The translations under genes were made by a program, and so were the position numbers. The notes under the pieces were generated by a model. The model was not told the DNA's origin. It did not search any database and saw only the letters and a program-made list of their open reading frames with translations. A stretch of DNA of 64,000 bases, from positions 36,950 through 100,949 of the forward strand of contig JAUQPH010000002.1 in the NCBI GenBank assembly GCA_030550455.1. Reading direction: 5' to 3'. This document shows, in pieces, positions 7,853-16,305 of this stretch (positions within the stretch are counted from its first letter, which is position 1; the number at the start of each line of letters is the position of its first letter). This DNA is from Thermoproteota archaeon (GTDB lineage Archaea > Thermoproteota > Thermoprotei_A > Sulfolobales > NBVN01).

Positions 7853-8671
7853 ATGCTGGTGCTGGATACTATCGCTCTCGGAGGTTTAATCGCCGTAATA
7901 CTAGGAGGACTAACCTTCAGCTCTATCGGGTATGTGCTCACAATTTCTCAGACTCTGATACTCGCACACGAGTTACTGCACTCACTGCTTGCTGCCTCTC
8001 TCCTAGGGGCATTAATTGAGAGCATTACTGGATTCATACCCATGCAGCTGACCATATTTCTCTACTCGATGGCCATGTCGGTCCTGGTTGCCGAGTTAGT
8101 CAAGCTAAAGATACCTAGAGACGTCGTAGTTGCGATAGTTCCTTCGGTGTCCGCTATCATTGCTGTAGGGTCGCTGTGGGGACTTGTGCGCATATCTCCC
8201 TTGGGGGTTTCTAAAGCTTTAAGCGTTCTCTGGGGTTCCGTACTACTGATTACACCGACAGACCTAGTCTATCTAGCAGCAGTGGCAGTTACAGTGATGT
8301 CAATAATCTATCTCTTCGACCTAGAGCTTAAGTACATAAGCTTCGACCCCGATTTAGCCTATGTCTCGGGTCTTAATGTGAGAGCCTATTACTACTTAGT
8401 ATACGCATCAACATCTTTATCTCTATCTGCGACTATAAAAGTCTTCGGTACAGTAATAGCGACAGCACTAATAGTATTGCCCAGCGTTTTTTCTTTGCGT
8501 GTAGCTAGGCGAGTTAACCTAAAGATCTTTCTCGCCCTAGGGTTGCTGATTTCCGTCCCAGGTTACTTAATGTCGATACTACTTAATATTCAGACCTCTT
8601 TCTCTATAGGAATTATAAGCCTAACTGTAACACTTATAGGAGGAGCTTTGAGGTGGTCGCTTGGCCGATAA
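7853..8671 (+). CDS. Metal ABC transporter permease (ZnuB/MntB type)
   Basis: 272 residues with about eight hydrophobic segments spread over the whole length. The block LDLELKYISFDPDLAYVSGLNVRAYYYLVY followed by VFGTVIATALIVLPS (about residues 150-215) is the family's cytoplasmic coupling region and following helix. It starts at ATG 7853, eight bases after the ATPase stop, and overlaps the regulator by 11 bp. Confidence 0.92.
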   Translation: MLVLDTIALGGLIAVILGGLTFSSIGYVLTISQTLILAHELLHSLLAASLLGALIESITGFIPMQLTIFLYSMAMSVLVAELVKLKIPRDVVVAIVPSVSAIIAVGSLWGLVRISPLGVSKALSVLWGSVLLITPTDLVYLAAVAVTVMSIIYLFDLELKYISFDPDLAYVSGLNVRAYYYLVYASTSLSLSATIKVFGTVIATALIVLPSVFSLRVARRVNLKIFLALGLLISVPGYLMSILLNIQTSFSIGIISLTVTLIGGALRWSLGR

Positions 8672-9101
8672 TTTAACTCCGGAATTAGTAGACTACTTAC
8701 TCGCTATACTATACCTAACTACGAAGCGTGGAAAAAGGTGTTGTATCAAGCTTATAGAGGTCTCAAAGATCCTAGGTGTCGCGAAGCCAACTACTTCCCT
8801 AATGCTTAGAAAGCTGTTACGTATGGGCTTAATAACAAAGAGCTCCGAAGGAATAGCTATTAGTGAGCTCGGTCTTGAGGTATCTAAAGCCATTACGAAG
8901 AAGCATGAAGTGTTGGAAGACATGCTAATACAGCACGGTCTAGACCATGATAGAGCCTGTGAAGTAGCTAGAGTGCTTGAGTTGATCGTGGATGACGCAG
9001 ATATAACAAAAATAGCAAGAACTCTTAAAAGTTCACAAAGCGTTTGCGATAAACTACAGTGCCGGCTTGACTCAGCAGTAAGATCTCGAAAAGGTAGGTG
9101 A
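8661..9101 (+). CDS. DtxR/MntR-family metal-dependent repressor
   Basis: 146 residues, TTG start. The N-terminal winged helix reads LVDYLLAILYLTTKRGKRCCIKLIEVSKILGVAKPTTSLMLRKLLRMGLI, with the recognition helix near residues 40-52. The dimerisation helix contains the DtxR pattern KHEVLEDMLIQHGLDHDRACEVARVLE (near 81-107) with candidate metal ligands His, Glu, Cys and Asp. There is no SH3-like third domain. Being last in the importer operon, it probably represses that operon through the 5993-6040 repeats when metal is plentiful. Confidence 0.87.
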   Translation: MADNLTPELVDYLLAILYLTTKRGKRCCIKLIEVSKILGVAKPTTSLMLRKLLRMGLITKSSEGIAISELGLEVSKAITKKHEVLEDMLIQHGLDHDRACEVARVLELIVDDADITKIARTLKSSQSVCDKLQCRLDSAVRSRKGR

Positions 9102-9328
9102 CTACGCTAACTTACAGTCATTCATACTTTATAGTGCTCATTACAGTCGGCAAGCATCAATCACCCGTAGTAGTAGGTTAAAACAAACTTTTAGTAAGTC
9201 TCTGAATATCTGTGACTGCCCTTAAAGACATTCGCTCCTTGTTTACTTAACTGTAGATGCTGAAACGTTTCCTAAGACCCTGAGGAGTTCACTCTTAACG
9301 GTGATACACAATAAGACTTGGTGGTAGC

Positions 9329-10726
9329 TTGAATGTTAAGATAGTGGCGTCCCTAGGTCCCGCGTCTGGTAATAGCGACGTGATTAGTAGGATGGTATCT
9401 CTTGGAGTTAGTGGGTTTAGAATAAACTTCGCTCACGGAGATAGAAGTTCATGGTCTAGCTACATCAATATAGTAAGAGAGGTCGAGTCAGGTTGTGGTA
9501 GATATATCGCGATGATAGGGGACTTAATGGGTCCCTCACTTAGATTGGGTAAACTCGATGAAAGTATTAATGTCAAAAAAGGGTCTATAGTTAGGTTCTC
9601 GATGGCTAGCTCACCTACGGCACTAAAGAATAAGGAAGTAATTGAAGTGCCGATCGACGTACCTAAGAAGGTAATTGAAGAGGTCTCGCAAGGCGATATC
9701 GTGCTCATGAGCGATGGAAGAGTTTCGTTTAGCATCATAGAAGTCGGTGACAGCTACTTTGACGCTGTTGCTCAAACAGATTCTGAACTATCGTCTAGGA
9801 AGGCATTTATTGTGAAGGGAAAAGAGTTCGATTTACCTATTTTAAGCAAAAAAGACCTAGATGACCTAAAGTTCGCGTGTTCTGAGGGTTTCGACTATGT
9901 TGGATTAAGTTACGTTAGAAGTTCTTCTGATGTTTTGTACGTAAGAAAGTTGCTAGAAAAACTAAGCTGCGGATCCCACATCCTCGTGAAGATAGAGACT
10001 CTTAGTGCGCTGAAGAATTTGGACTCGATCATCGACGAGTCCGATGGGGTTGTGGTAGCTCGAGGAGACCTAGGCATGAACTTAGGACTCGAAGAAATTC
10101 CGTTCCTTCAGAAGAAGATTATAAAGAAAAGCAGAGAGTACGGAAAACCAGTAATAATTGCTACACAATTACTAGAATCCATGATTGATAACCCGGTTCC
10201 TACGAGAGCTGAAGTTGTTGACGTCTACGAGGCTGTTCAAGGCGGTGTTGACGCGTTGATGGTAACTGGAGAAACAGCTATCGGTAAATACCCAGTAGAG
10301 GTAGTTCGGTGGTTAAATAAGATAATAAAGGTGGCTGAAGCTGGACTACCACAAACTCAAGAAAGACCTGCCCCAGATCTTCGAACCAGATTCGTTAAGG
10401 GAGTAATCGAACTAGCTGAAGACCTTGGAGCTGCGATAGCTATCTACAGTATGAAAGGTGCTACGGCAAAAAGAGCTTCCATTATGAGGCCTAGAGTGCC
10501 CGTGTACGTTGGTGTACCGAAGCCTGAAGTTGCTAGAAAGCTTTCAGTAATGTGGGGGCTCTCTACATACGTTATTGAGGCTGGCTCGTATTCTGAGGGG
10601 CTTGAAAAGCTTTACGAACTCTTAATCTCGAGTGGTCAGCTTAAGGCGGGAGATATAGCCGTCTTAGTTTACGGTCTAGTTGAGGAGTATGAAGAAGTCA
10701 TTAGAATTAGAAGAGTCTCGGTATGA
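9329..10726 (+). CDS. pyk: Pyruvate kinase
   Basis: 465 residues, TTG start after GGTGG. It converts phosphoenolpyruvate and ADP to pyruvate and ATP, the last step of glycolysis. N-terminal ASLGPASG (7-14), FRINFAHG (near 31-38), GDLMGPSLRLG, the catalytic Lys block VKIETLSAL (near 225), ARGDLGMNLG (near 250), the signature IIATQLLESMIDNPVPTRAEVVDV (near 282) and VTGETAIGKYP (near 318) are all present. The C-terminal domain (about 345-465) is shorter than in allosteric bacterial enzymes, as usual for archaea. Confidence 0.96.
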   Translation: MNVKIVASLGPASGNSDVISRMVSLGVSGFRINFAHGDRSSWSSYINIVREVESGCGRYIAMIGDLMGPSLRLGKLDESINVKKGSIVRFSMASSPTALKNKEVIEVPIDVPKKVIEEVSQGDIVLMSDGRVSFSIIEVGDSYFDAVAQTDSELSSRKAFIVKGKEFDLPILSKKDLDDLKFACSEGFDYVGLSYVRSSSDVLYVRKLLEKLSCGSHILVKIETLSALKNLDSIIDESDGVVVARGDLGMNLGLEEIPFLQKKIIKKSREYGKPVIIATQLLESMIDNPVPTRAEVVDVYEAVQGGVDALMVTGETAIGKYPVEVVRWLNKIIKVAEAGLPQTQERPAPDLRTRFVKGVIELAEDLGAAIAIYSMKGATAKRASIMRPRVPVYVGVPKPEVARKLSVMWGLSTYVIEAGSYSEGLEKLYELLISSGQLKAGDIAVLVYGLVEEYEEVIRIRRVSV

Positions 10727-10805
10727 CTACACTCATCTTCATAATATACTCACACATCCTATCGGAACTTATTTTACGAGATAGTACACAAGTTGGAGGT
10801 ATGCA

Positions 10806-11516
10806 GTGAGCCAAAAAAGGAAAAAGCAAGTCGGCAAGCAGATAGCTAAAAAGAAGTACAGAAAAGTAAGGTATGACCTGATATTCTTAGGAATAATTCT
10901 AATTATCTCAGGTGTTTTAGTATATAATATAATCATTACGGCTCAACCTCCATCAGGGTCCAACACCAAAGAAGACCCAATGGAGGTTCTAAAGAGTTTT
11001 GTTAGTGGAGACCGAGTTAAAAACGAGTCGATAATCTTAGTATTTAAAATCAGAGGGAATATTCCATATACTACTTTCGTATTAGGTACACTTGACTATG
11101 TCTATATCTATATAAGCAAAGAAGTTACGACATTAAACGAATCAACTAAAACTACGTTTACATCGTATATGTATGCTAGTCAAGGTCCACTATACACTGT
11201 AGCTGAAGTATTGGGGCTAGCCTTTAAGTCGGAGAGAATTGATGATGTCTTCTTTAACTCTCAAATTAGAGCTACGTGGTCTAATTTAACTGTGCTTGAT
11301 CTGGGGGAGAGAACGATTAACATTAAAGTATTAGGTGAGGTAAGAATTGCTTCTCAGGTCTATAGGTATTATAGAACTATTGATGGTAAGACTAGGTATA
11401 TTGAGGTAACAGCACAAAGGTTGATAGACCTTGGCTATATTCCCGCTCAAGTCGATGTAACTATCGACAACGATAGATTCTCCTTAGAATTGATTGACGT
11501 TAGAAAGGTGAGTTAA
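10806..11516 (+). CDS. Hypothetical membrane-anchored protein
   Basis: 236 residues from GTG 10806, placed 5 nt after a good GGAGGT site. A very basic N-terminus (about 1-22) precedes one transmembrane helix (LIFLGIILIISGVLVYNIII, about 26-45). The rest would lie outside the cell and is beta-rich, with several possible N-glycosylation sites (for example NES, NLT). I recognise no family. It lies directly upstream of mrp with only one base between stop and proposed start, so the two may be co-transcribed. Confidence 0.7.
   Translation: MSQKRKKQVGKQIAKKKYRKVRYDLIFLGIILIISGVLVYNIIITAQPPSGSNTKEDPMEVLKSFVSGDRVKNESIILVFKIRGNIPYTTFVLGTLDYVYIYISKEVTTLNESTKTTFTSYMYASQGPLYTVAEVLGLAFKSERIDDVFFNSQIRATWSNLTVLDLGERTINIKVLGEVRIASQVYRYYRTIDGKTRYIEVTAQRLIDLGYIPAQVDVTIDNDRFSLELIDVRKVS
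11507..11511 (+). promoter_or_regulatory. Shine-Dalgarno site of mrp
   Basis: GGTGA, preceded by AA, lies in the end of the upstream gene. Six bases (GTTAAA) separate it from ATA 11518, the only well-placed candidate start of the mrp frame. Confidence 0.6.
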
Positions 11517-11517
11517 A

Positions 11518-12378
11518 ATAAGAGTAAACCTGTCGACTCTTAATCCGCGAGACGCTGTAGATAAGAAAATACGGGAAGTTCTAGAGCAAATAAATTATAA
11601 AGTCTCGGTAATGAGTGGTAAAGGCGGTGTTGGAAAGTCTTTGATCGCATCCTACATGGCTGTTGCTCTAGCTAGAAGTGGTTTAAAAGTGGGTTTATTA
11701 GATCTGGATTTTCATGGCCCATCTTCACACCTATTTCTGGGTTTAAGAAGTAAGCGTCCTGGCTTAACTCTCGATAAAGTAGAGCCTGTCGAAGGGCCTC
11801 TAGGAGTTAAGGTAATGTCCTTAGCATTTCTAACTCCAGAAGAGGAGTCTCCGGTTATTTGGAGAGGTCCCCTAAAGTCTAGCGCAATAATTCAATTGCT
11901 AACAGAAGTAAATTGGGGTAATCTAGACTTTTTAGTAATAGATATGCCTCCAGGAACAGGTGATGAAGCACTAACTCTAGCGCAGACAGTGAAGTATATA
12001 GATGGTTCATTGATCGTTACTATACCATCTGATGTAGCTAAAAACGTTGTAGCAAGAGCGATCAATTTCGCTAAACTAGTTGGAATAAAACCGATCGGGC
12101 TCGTCGAGAACATGAGTTACTTCTACTGTCCGGGGACAAATACCAAGTATTACATCTTTGGTGACTCAGTAGTCGAAACGCTGTCATCAAAGTACAAGAT
12201 ACCTATACTAGCAAAGATCCCATTAGACCCTGAATTACCGGAGTACGTAAAGAATGGGAGAATCTTAATCATAGATAAGCCCGAATCTCCACTCTCGAGC
12301 TCGTTTAATGAGATGGTAAGTAACCTGCTTAATATTCTTAACAACATCAATAGTTCCTCAACCAAGAGTGGTAGGTAG
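11518..12378 (+). CDS. Mrp/NBP35-family iron-sulfur carrier ATPase
   Basis: 286 residues if started at ATA 11518. Mrp-type P-loop ATPases carry and insert iron-sulfur clusters. Evidence: the deviant Walker A SGKGGVGKS, the switch region DLDFHGPSSHLFLGL, the WRGPLKSSAIIQLL block, LVIDMPPGTGDE (Walker B) and VENMSYFYCPG. The partner CxxC is not complete, as only one Cys follows NMSYF. The conserved first strand (YKVSVMSGKGG) is encoded upstream of the first ATG (11611, which falls inside the strand). The open frame runs from the stop at 11509-11511 with no ATG/GTG/TTG before 11611. Candidate starts are ATA 11518, CTG 11530, ATA 11569 and ATA 11590; the first has the ribosome site. Confidence 0.88.
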   Translation: MRVNLSTLNPRDAVDKKIREVLEQINYKVSVMSGKGGVGKSLIASYMAVALARSGLKVGLLDLDFHGPSSHLFLGLRSKRPGLTLDKVEPVEGPLGVKVMSLAFLTPEEESPVIWRGPLKSSAIIQLLTEVNWGNLDFLVIDMPPGTGDEALTLAQTVKYIDGSLIVTIPSDVAKNVVARAINFAKLVGIKPIGLVENMSYFYCPGTNTKYYIFGDSVVETLSSKYKIPILAKIPLDPELPEYVKNGRILIIDKPESPLSSSFNEMVSNLLNILNNINSSSTKSGR

Positions 12379-12762
12379 AAGCCTTTAACTCAATACATTC
12401 CCAAGGTCGAAGCCGAAACTCTTAGTTTAACTAACTTCTCTAACCATACCCCATCTTTTCCAGTGAATCCCATACTATTCCCACCAGAACATGCGTGCTC
12501 ACACCCCTTTATTTCCACTCCAGAATTTCACAAAGATCGTATACACAATACAGTAAAAGAGTGAAGTATAGAGTAAAGTTAATAGTTTGATAGTGACTCT
12601 ATAAACTATTCTTTGATACATACTTAGTAACAACTTTATACAAACAATTTAAATATAAACGAAAACCGGATCTTCAATAACTCTTAGAATGTCCAATAGA
12701 TAAGGTGGGGTGTCTGGGTATCTGCTCGAGTGTTCACCCCTTCTTTTCCTATGGAGTGGGAG
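12379..12762. other. AT-rich intergenic region
   Basis: No gene recognised between mrp and the convergent mazG gene. Bases about 12545-12665 are very AT-rich with several TATA-like runs (TTTAAATATAAAC near 12650). It could hold promoters for an unseen RNA or be an easily melted segment; I see no origin-box repeats to call a replication origin. Confidence 0.35.
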
Positions 12763-13029
12763 TTATATCCCACTAACCGTGTTTCGGTAATACTTTTCCT
12801 TGATGGCTTCTTCTACGTCTATATCAAGTAGGTTTGCTAAAGAAAGTGTCCACGCTATTACGTCAGCTATTTCCTCCTGAATACTCTTTATATCATTACC
12901 TAGAATTGCTTCAGCTAACTCCCCCACTTCTTCAACTAACCATGTGAATGTTGCATATACCCCTCTAGAGCGGTCTCTCTCATAAAACATAGACTTCATC
13001 ATTTTTTGAACTTCTTTGATGGTCAACAT
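12763..13029 (-). CDS. MazG-type nucleotide pyrophosphohydrolase
   Basis: 88 residues, ATG start. MazG-like enzymes hydrolyse NTPs or dNTPs to monophosphates and pyrophosphate, cleaning nucleotide pools. The single-domain form has the EExxE...ExxD metal pattern: TWLVEEVGELAEAI (near 29-42) followed by IQEEIADVIAWTLSLANLLDIDVEEAI (near 50-76). It is convergent with the mrp gene and divergent from Sec61beta. Confidence 0.88.
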   Translation of the reverse strand: MLTIKEVQKMMKSMFYERDRSRGVYATFTWLVEEVGELAEAILGNDIKSIQEEIADVIAWTLSLANLLDIDVEEAIKEKYYRNTVSGI

Positions 13030-13095
13030 ATCAGATCCAAAGGGTAGGGCTCTGAACGCTTATATCTCTAAGTACTAAAGTATTATGGTAAGATA

Positions 13096-13266
13096 ATGTC
13101 TACTACTAGAAGAAAGCGTAAGGAGGCGCCGGTCTCTCCTGGGGCTGGACTTGTTAGGTTTTTTGAGGAGGTAGAGTCAGTGTTTGAGATCACTCCAAAG
13201 CAGTTAATACTCATTTCATTAGTCTTTGTAGTATCGATAGCTTTACTGAACTTACTGGCTAGATAA
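13096..13266 (+). CDS. secG: Preprotein translocase subunit Sec61-beta
   Basis: 56 residues (MSTTRRKRKEAPVSPGAGLV start). It is the small tail-anchored third subunit of the SecYE translocon. The N-terminal cytosolic part has the family's SPGAGLVRFFEE pattern, and one C-terminal transmembrane helix (LILISLVFVVSIALLNLL) ends the protein. The length is typical. Its last 15 bases overlap the 3' end of the convergent porB gene. Confidence 0.9.
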   Translation: MSTTRRKRKEAPVSPGAGLVRFFEEVESVFEITPKQLILISLVFVVSIALLNLLAR

Positions 13267-14145
13267 CCTTATTAGTAGCTCCCAATATTCATCAACTTCC
13301 TTTTCTAGTTCTTTGATTAGTTCGTTAGATACGTCTCTAAATCTTCCCTGCCTCTCTAAGTACTCTTTTAAAGGTTTCCTCCTGTTTTTATCTATATAGG
13401 GTTTGCTAGGTGGCGATATCCTTATTTTCCCGTTCTCAGCCTCCATCAGTACCCACATCCCAGTTTCAATAGCGAGCCTAGCTATCTCAACGGTTTCAGA
13501 GGGATCAAATCTCCAGCCAACCGGACATGGGGCATGTAAGTGAATATACTTAAATCCTTTAATTGATGCCGCCTTTCTTAACTTCTCTATAAAGTCCATT
13601 GGGTAGGCGACACTAGCTGTAGCGACGTACGGAACACCGTGCGAAATCATGATCAACGGCATGTTCTTCTTAGGTTCCGTTTTTCCTCTCCAAGTAGTAG
13701 TAGTCCACGCTCCAAGAGGTGTAAGTGATGATCTCTGGATCCCTGTGTTCATGTACGCTTCGTTGTCAACGCATATGTGTATAATGTTATCGTTTCTTTC
13801 TGCCGCTCCAGAAAGTGTAGCAAAACCTATGTCAGCAGTAGCTCCGTCACCAGCCCATACAACAACTACGGATTCTTCAGCTATTAATTCTTTAGCAACT
13901 GCTACACCAGAAGCTACGGCATCAGCTGAACTAAACGCTACATTCACTATCGGAAACGAGAGACCAGAACCGGGCATTAGCCCCTGGATTATTGATGTAC
14001 AACCAGCAGGTATAACTAAGATAGCTTTACTGCCTAAAGCCATGCCGACGTACCTCAAACCCATGGCCTCAGGGCATCCGGGGCAGGCAGCGTTGCCAGG
14101 TAATACGTATTTCTCTTTAGGTAGGTCCCTGATAGTTAAAGGCAC
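13252..14145 (-). CDS. porB: 2-oxoacid (pyruvate):ferredoxin oxidoreductase beta subunit
   Basis: 297 residues, GTG start 6 nt after GGAGGTGAT. This subunit binds thiamine diphosphate. It shows CPGCPEAMGLR (near 21-31), the GDGATADIGF...N thiamine-diphosphate motif (near 98-130), NEAYMNTGIQRS (near 127) and TWRGKTEPKKNMP. With alpha, gamma and delta it oxidises pyruvate and CoA to acetyl-CoA, CO2 and reduced ferredoxin in the cytoplasm. Last gene of the porGDAB operon; 6 bp after porA. Confidence 0.94.
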   Translation of the reverse strand: MPLTIRDLPKEKYVLPGNAACPGCPEAMGLRYVGMALGSKAILVIPAGCTSIIQGLMPGSGLSFPIVNVAFSSADAVASGVAVAKELIAEESVVVVWAGDGATADIGFATLSGAAERNDNIIHICVDNEAYMNTGIQRSSLTPLGAWTTTTWRGKTEPKKNMPLIMISHGVPYVATASVAYPMDFIEKLRKAASIKGFKYIHLHAPCPVGWRFDPSETVEIARLAIETGMWVLMEAENGKIRISPPSKPYIDKNRRKPLKEYLERQGRFRDVSNELIKELEKEVDEYWELLIRLSSQ

Positions 14146-14151
14146 TCTTCA

Positions 14152-15330
14152 TCACCTCCCAGGATAAAACTCGAGGAATTCTGATACCCACCCAGTTTCT
14201 GATACTTCTTTAACGAATGACTCACCAATCCTGAAGAAGTCCTCGTAGTTTACTTCGTACCCAGCTAAACCAGCTACCACATTCTTTATCGGGATGTTCA
14301 GTCTATGTGGATACATATGAGACACTAGATCTAAGAATAACGGTCCGGCAGAACCAGCTGATACCGATCTATCAAAGACTAGGACACCCTTCTTGCCTCT
14401 AACGGAATCCAACACCCTCAGATACGGAAACGGTCGTACATACCTAATCTTAAGAACACCAAATCTCATACCAACAGCTCTAAGTCTATCTGCAGCTAGC
14501 CTCATGTCGCCGACCCAAGCCCCGATGCCCACGAAAAGGTAGTCAGCATCCTCACACTTATAACACTCAGTTAAACCTCCATAACGCCTACCGGTGAGTT
14601 TTCCCCACTCCATGTCTACTCTATCGATCACTTTTTCAGCTCTCCTCAACCCCAAATGTATATCCCACCTCATGCGAGAGTTAGTGAGAAGATCCGATGG
14701 AACATTCCCCATAATTAGTGCTTCACCAGACTTTATTACGTAAGGTTGGCGTCTCTCGGGAAGGAATGAGTCAACTAGTTCTTGCTCAGGTATCTCAACT
14801 GGTTCAACGGTATGACTTAAGATGAAGGCATCTAATCCCACAATACCCGGTAGGTAGACTTCCGGATCTTCAGTTATCTTAAAGAGCTTTATTGTTTCAT
14901 CAAGTACTTCCTGGTTGTTCTCCGCCATCATTATCAACCAACCGGTATCTCTTTGGTCCATAATATCGTGGTGGTCAGTCCAAATATTCCAAGGAGGTCC
15001 TATAGTTCTCGTAACAACTGCCATGACTAGAGGGACTCTGGCTTGAGCAACCCACCAAACCATCTCATGCATATAGAGAAGACCGTGAGATGAAGTCGCA
15101 GTAAACGCTCTAACTCCGGCTGTAGCCGCACCATATACTGCTGCCAGCGCTGAATGCTCTGACTCTACTCTTATCATTTTTATATCGGCGTCACCTAAGT
15201 CAACAAGCTCACTAATCTTTTCAACTATTGTCGTCTGAGGTGTGATAGGGTATGCAGATACTACTTTAACCTTTGAGAGCTTTACAGCATAAGCAACACA
15301 GTGGTTACCTGTGAGAGTAAGCCTAACCAT
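14152..15330 (-). CDS. porA: 2-oxoacid (pyruvate):ferredoxin oxidoreductase alpha subunit
   Basis: 392 residues, ATG start after GGAGGTG. It has the PITPQTTIVEKI start (near 28), ESEHSALAAVYGAATAGVRAFTATSSHGLLYMHE (near 55-90), the DHHDIMDQRDTGW block (near 120) and the C-terminal KIRYVRPFPY...DRSVSAG block, all usual in PorA domains I and II. It supplies the substrate and CoA side of the complex. Confidence 0.95.
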   Translation of the reverse strand: MVRLTLTGNHCVAYAVKLSKVKVVSAYPITPQTTIVEKISELVDLGDADIKMIRVESEHSALAAVYGAATAGVRAFTATSSHGLLYMHEMVWWVAQARVPLVMAVVTRTIGPPWNIWTDHHDIMDQRDTGWLIMMAENNQEVLDETIKLFKITEDPEVYLPGIVGLDAFILSHTVEPVEIPEQELVDSFLPERRQPYVIKSGEALIMGNVPSDLLTNSRMRWDIHLGLRRAEKVIDRVDMEWGKLTGRRYGGLTECYKCEDADYLFVGIGAWVGDMRLAADRLRAVGMRFGVLKIRYVRPFPYLRVLDSVRGKKGVLVFDRSVSAGSAGPLFLDLVSHMYPHRLNIPIKNVVAGLAGYEVNYEDFFRIGESFVKEVSETGWVSEFLEFYPGR

Positions 15331-15334
15331 AAAA

Positions 15335-15613
15335 CTACACCTCCTTAACCATCTCGATTGCCTTTACGGGACAGACAGACGCACAGATCCCACATCCTTT
15401 GCAGTAAGTATAGTCTATACTCACCCTAAACCGACTGCCAACATCTTCAATGTCGATCACACTATCGGGGCAGTAGAGCCAGCACAACCCACACCCAATA
15501 CACTTAACGTAATTTATGGTAGGCTTTCTAATTCTCCAACTACCGGTGACTCCCTGAACTCCAACTTTGGGTCTCGACAAGGGTAAGAGGTACTCAGCTC
15601 GCTCCAACTTCAC
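15335..15613 (-). CDS. porD: 2-oxoacid:ferredoxin oxidoreductase delta subunit (2x[4Fe-4S])
   Basis: 92 residues, GTG start, overlapping porG by 20 bp. It is a polyferredoxin with two CxxCxxCxxxC motifs, [12 protein letters not shown] (near 38-49) and [12 protein letters not shown] (near 70-81). It carries electrons from the thiamine centre of PorAB to external ferredoxin. Confidence 0.95.
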   Translation of the reverse strand: MKLERAEYLLPLSRPKVGVQGVTGSWRIRKPTINYVKCIGCGLCWLYCPDSVIDIEDVGSRFRVSIDYTYCKGCGICASVCPVKAIEMVKEV

Positions 15614-16169
15614 TCACCTCATAATAAGCTCTTTCAGCAGCTTTGGCGTTAAGTTCTGCAGATCTCCCCGTGAGAATGTTAGTTATCGCTTCGAGAACGT
15701 AGTTCAGTTTTATACCGATAACGCGTGAGAGAGCACCCACCATCGCCACGTTAACTAGAGGCCAGCCCGCAAGCACTAGGCCTAAGTCTAAAGCTATTTT
15801 CGTCGCATCAACGACGTAAAGCCTGATCTTAATTGGAAGCGTTGGGGGCTCAGTACAGTTGATAACAGCAACTCCACTCTCTTTTAACCCGTCGAACACG
15901 TTTACGTACCTCATAATCGCTGGATCCAAGACAGCGACAGCGTCAGGCCTCCTAACCATAGACTTTGTTAGAACTTTGCTATGACTTATTCTAGCGTACG
16001 CTGTCACTGGAGCCCCTCTTCTTTCTGCGCCGAAGAACGGGAAGGCGGTACCCCAAAGACCCGCCCTCATTGCTGAGTCTACCAATATATGGGCCGCTGT
16101 CACTGCTCCCTGCCCTCCACGACCGTGAAACCTCACTTCAACTGTATCTTTATTAAGAACTGATCCCAC
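15594..16169 (-). CDS. porG: 2-oxoacid:ferredoxin oxidoreductase gamma subunit
   Basis: 191 residues, GTG start. It has [17 protein letters not shown] (near 13-29) and [20 protein letters not shown] (near 45-64), the signatures of the gamma domain. It is first gene of the porG-D-A-B order usual in archaea. The 130-bp stretch upstream is AT-rich with TTAAATAG-like TATA candidates near 16205. Confidence 0.94.
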   Translation of the reverse strand: MGSVLNKDTVEVRFHGRGGQGAVTAAHILVDSAMRAGLWGTAFPFFGAERRGAPVTAYARISHSKVLTKSMVRRPDAVAVLDPAIMRYVNVFDGLKESGVAVINCTEPPTLPIKIRLYVVDATKIALDLGLVLAGWPLVNVAMVGALSRVIGIKLNYVLEAITNILTGRSAELNAKAAERAYYEVSEVGAS

Positions 16170-16305
16170 TAAGTGCGCACCACTAGTTACCTAGCTTTTT
16201 AGCTTTTAAATAGTTATAACGTTTACTTAAATTTACTTATACGTTTCTACTTTAATATCAAAAGTATTATCTAATCCGTACTCCACTATCAGGTTTTCGA
16301 CTCTG

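Noticed and set aside
12545..12665. Possible replication origin in the AT-rich gap after mrp
   Set aside because: No repeated origin-recognition boxes and no orc1/cdc6 gene nearby; AT richness alone is not enough.
13649..14167. 172-codon ORF antisense to porB
   Set aside because: Shadow of porB, which has complete thiamine-diphosphate motifs.
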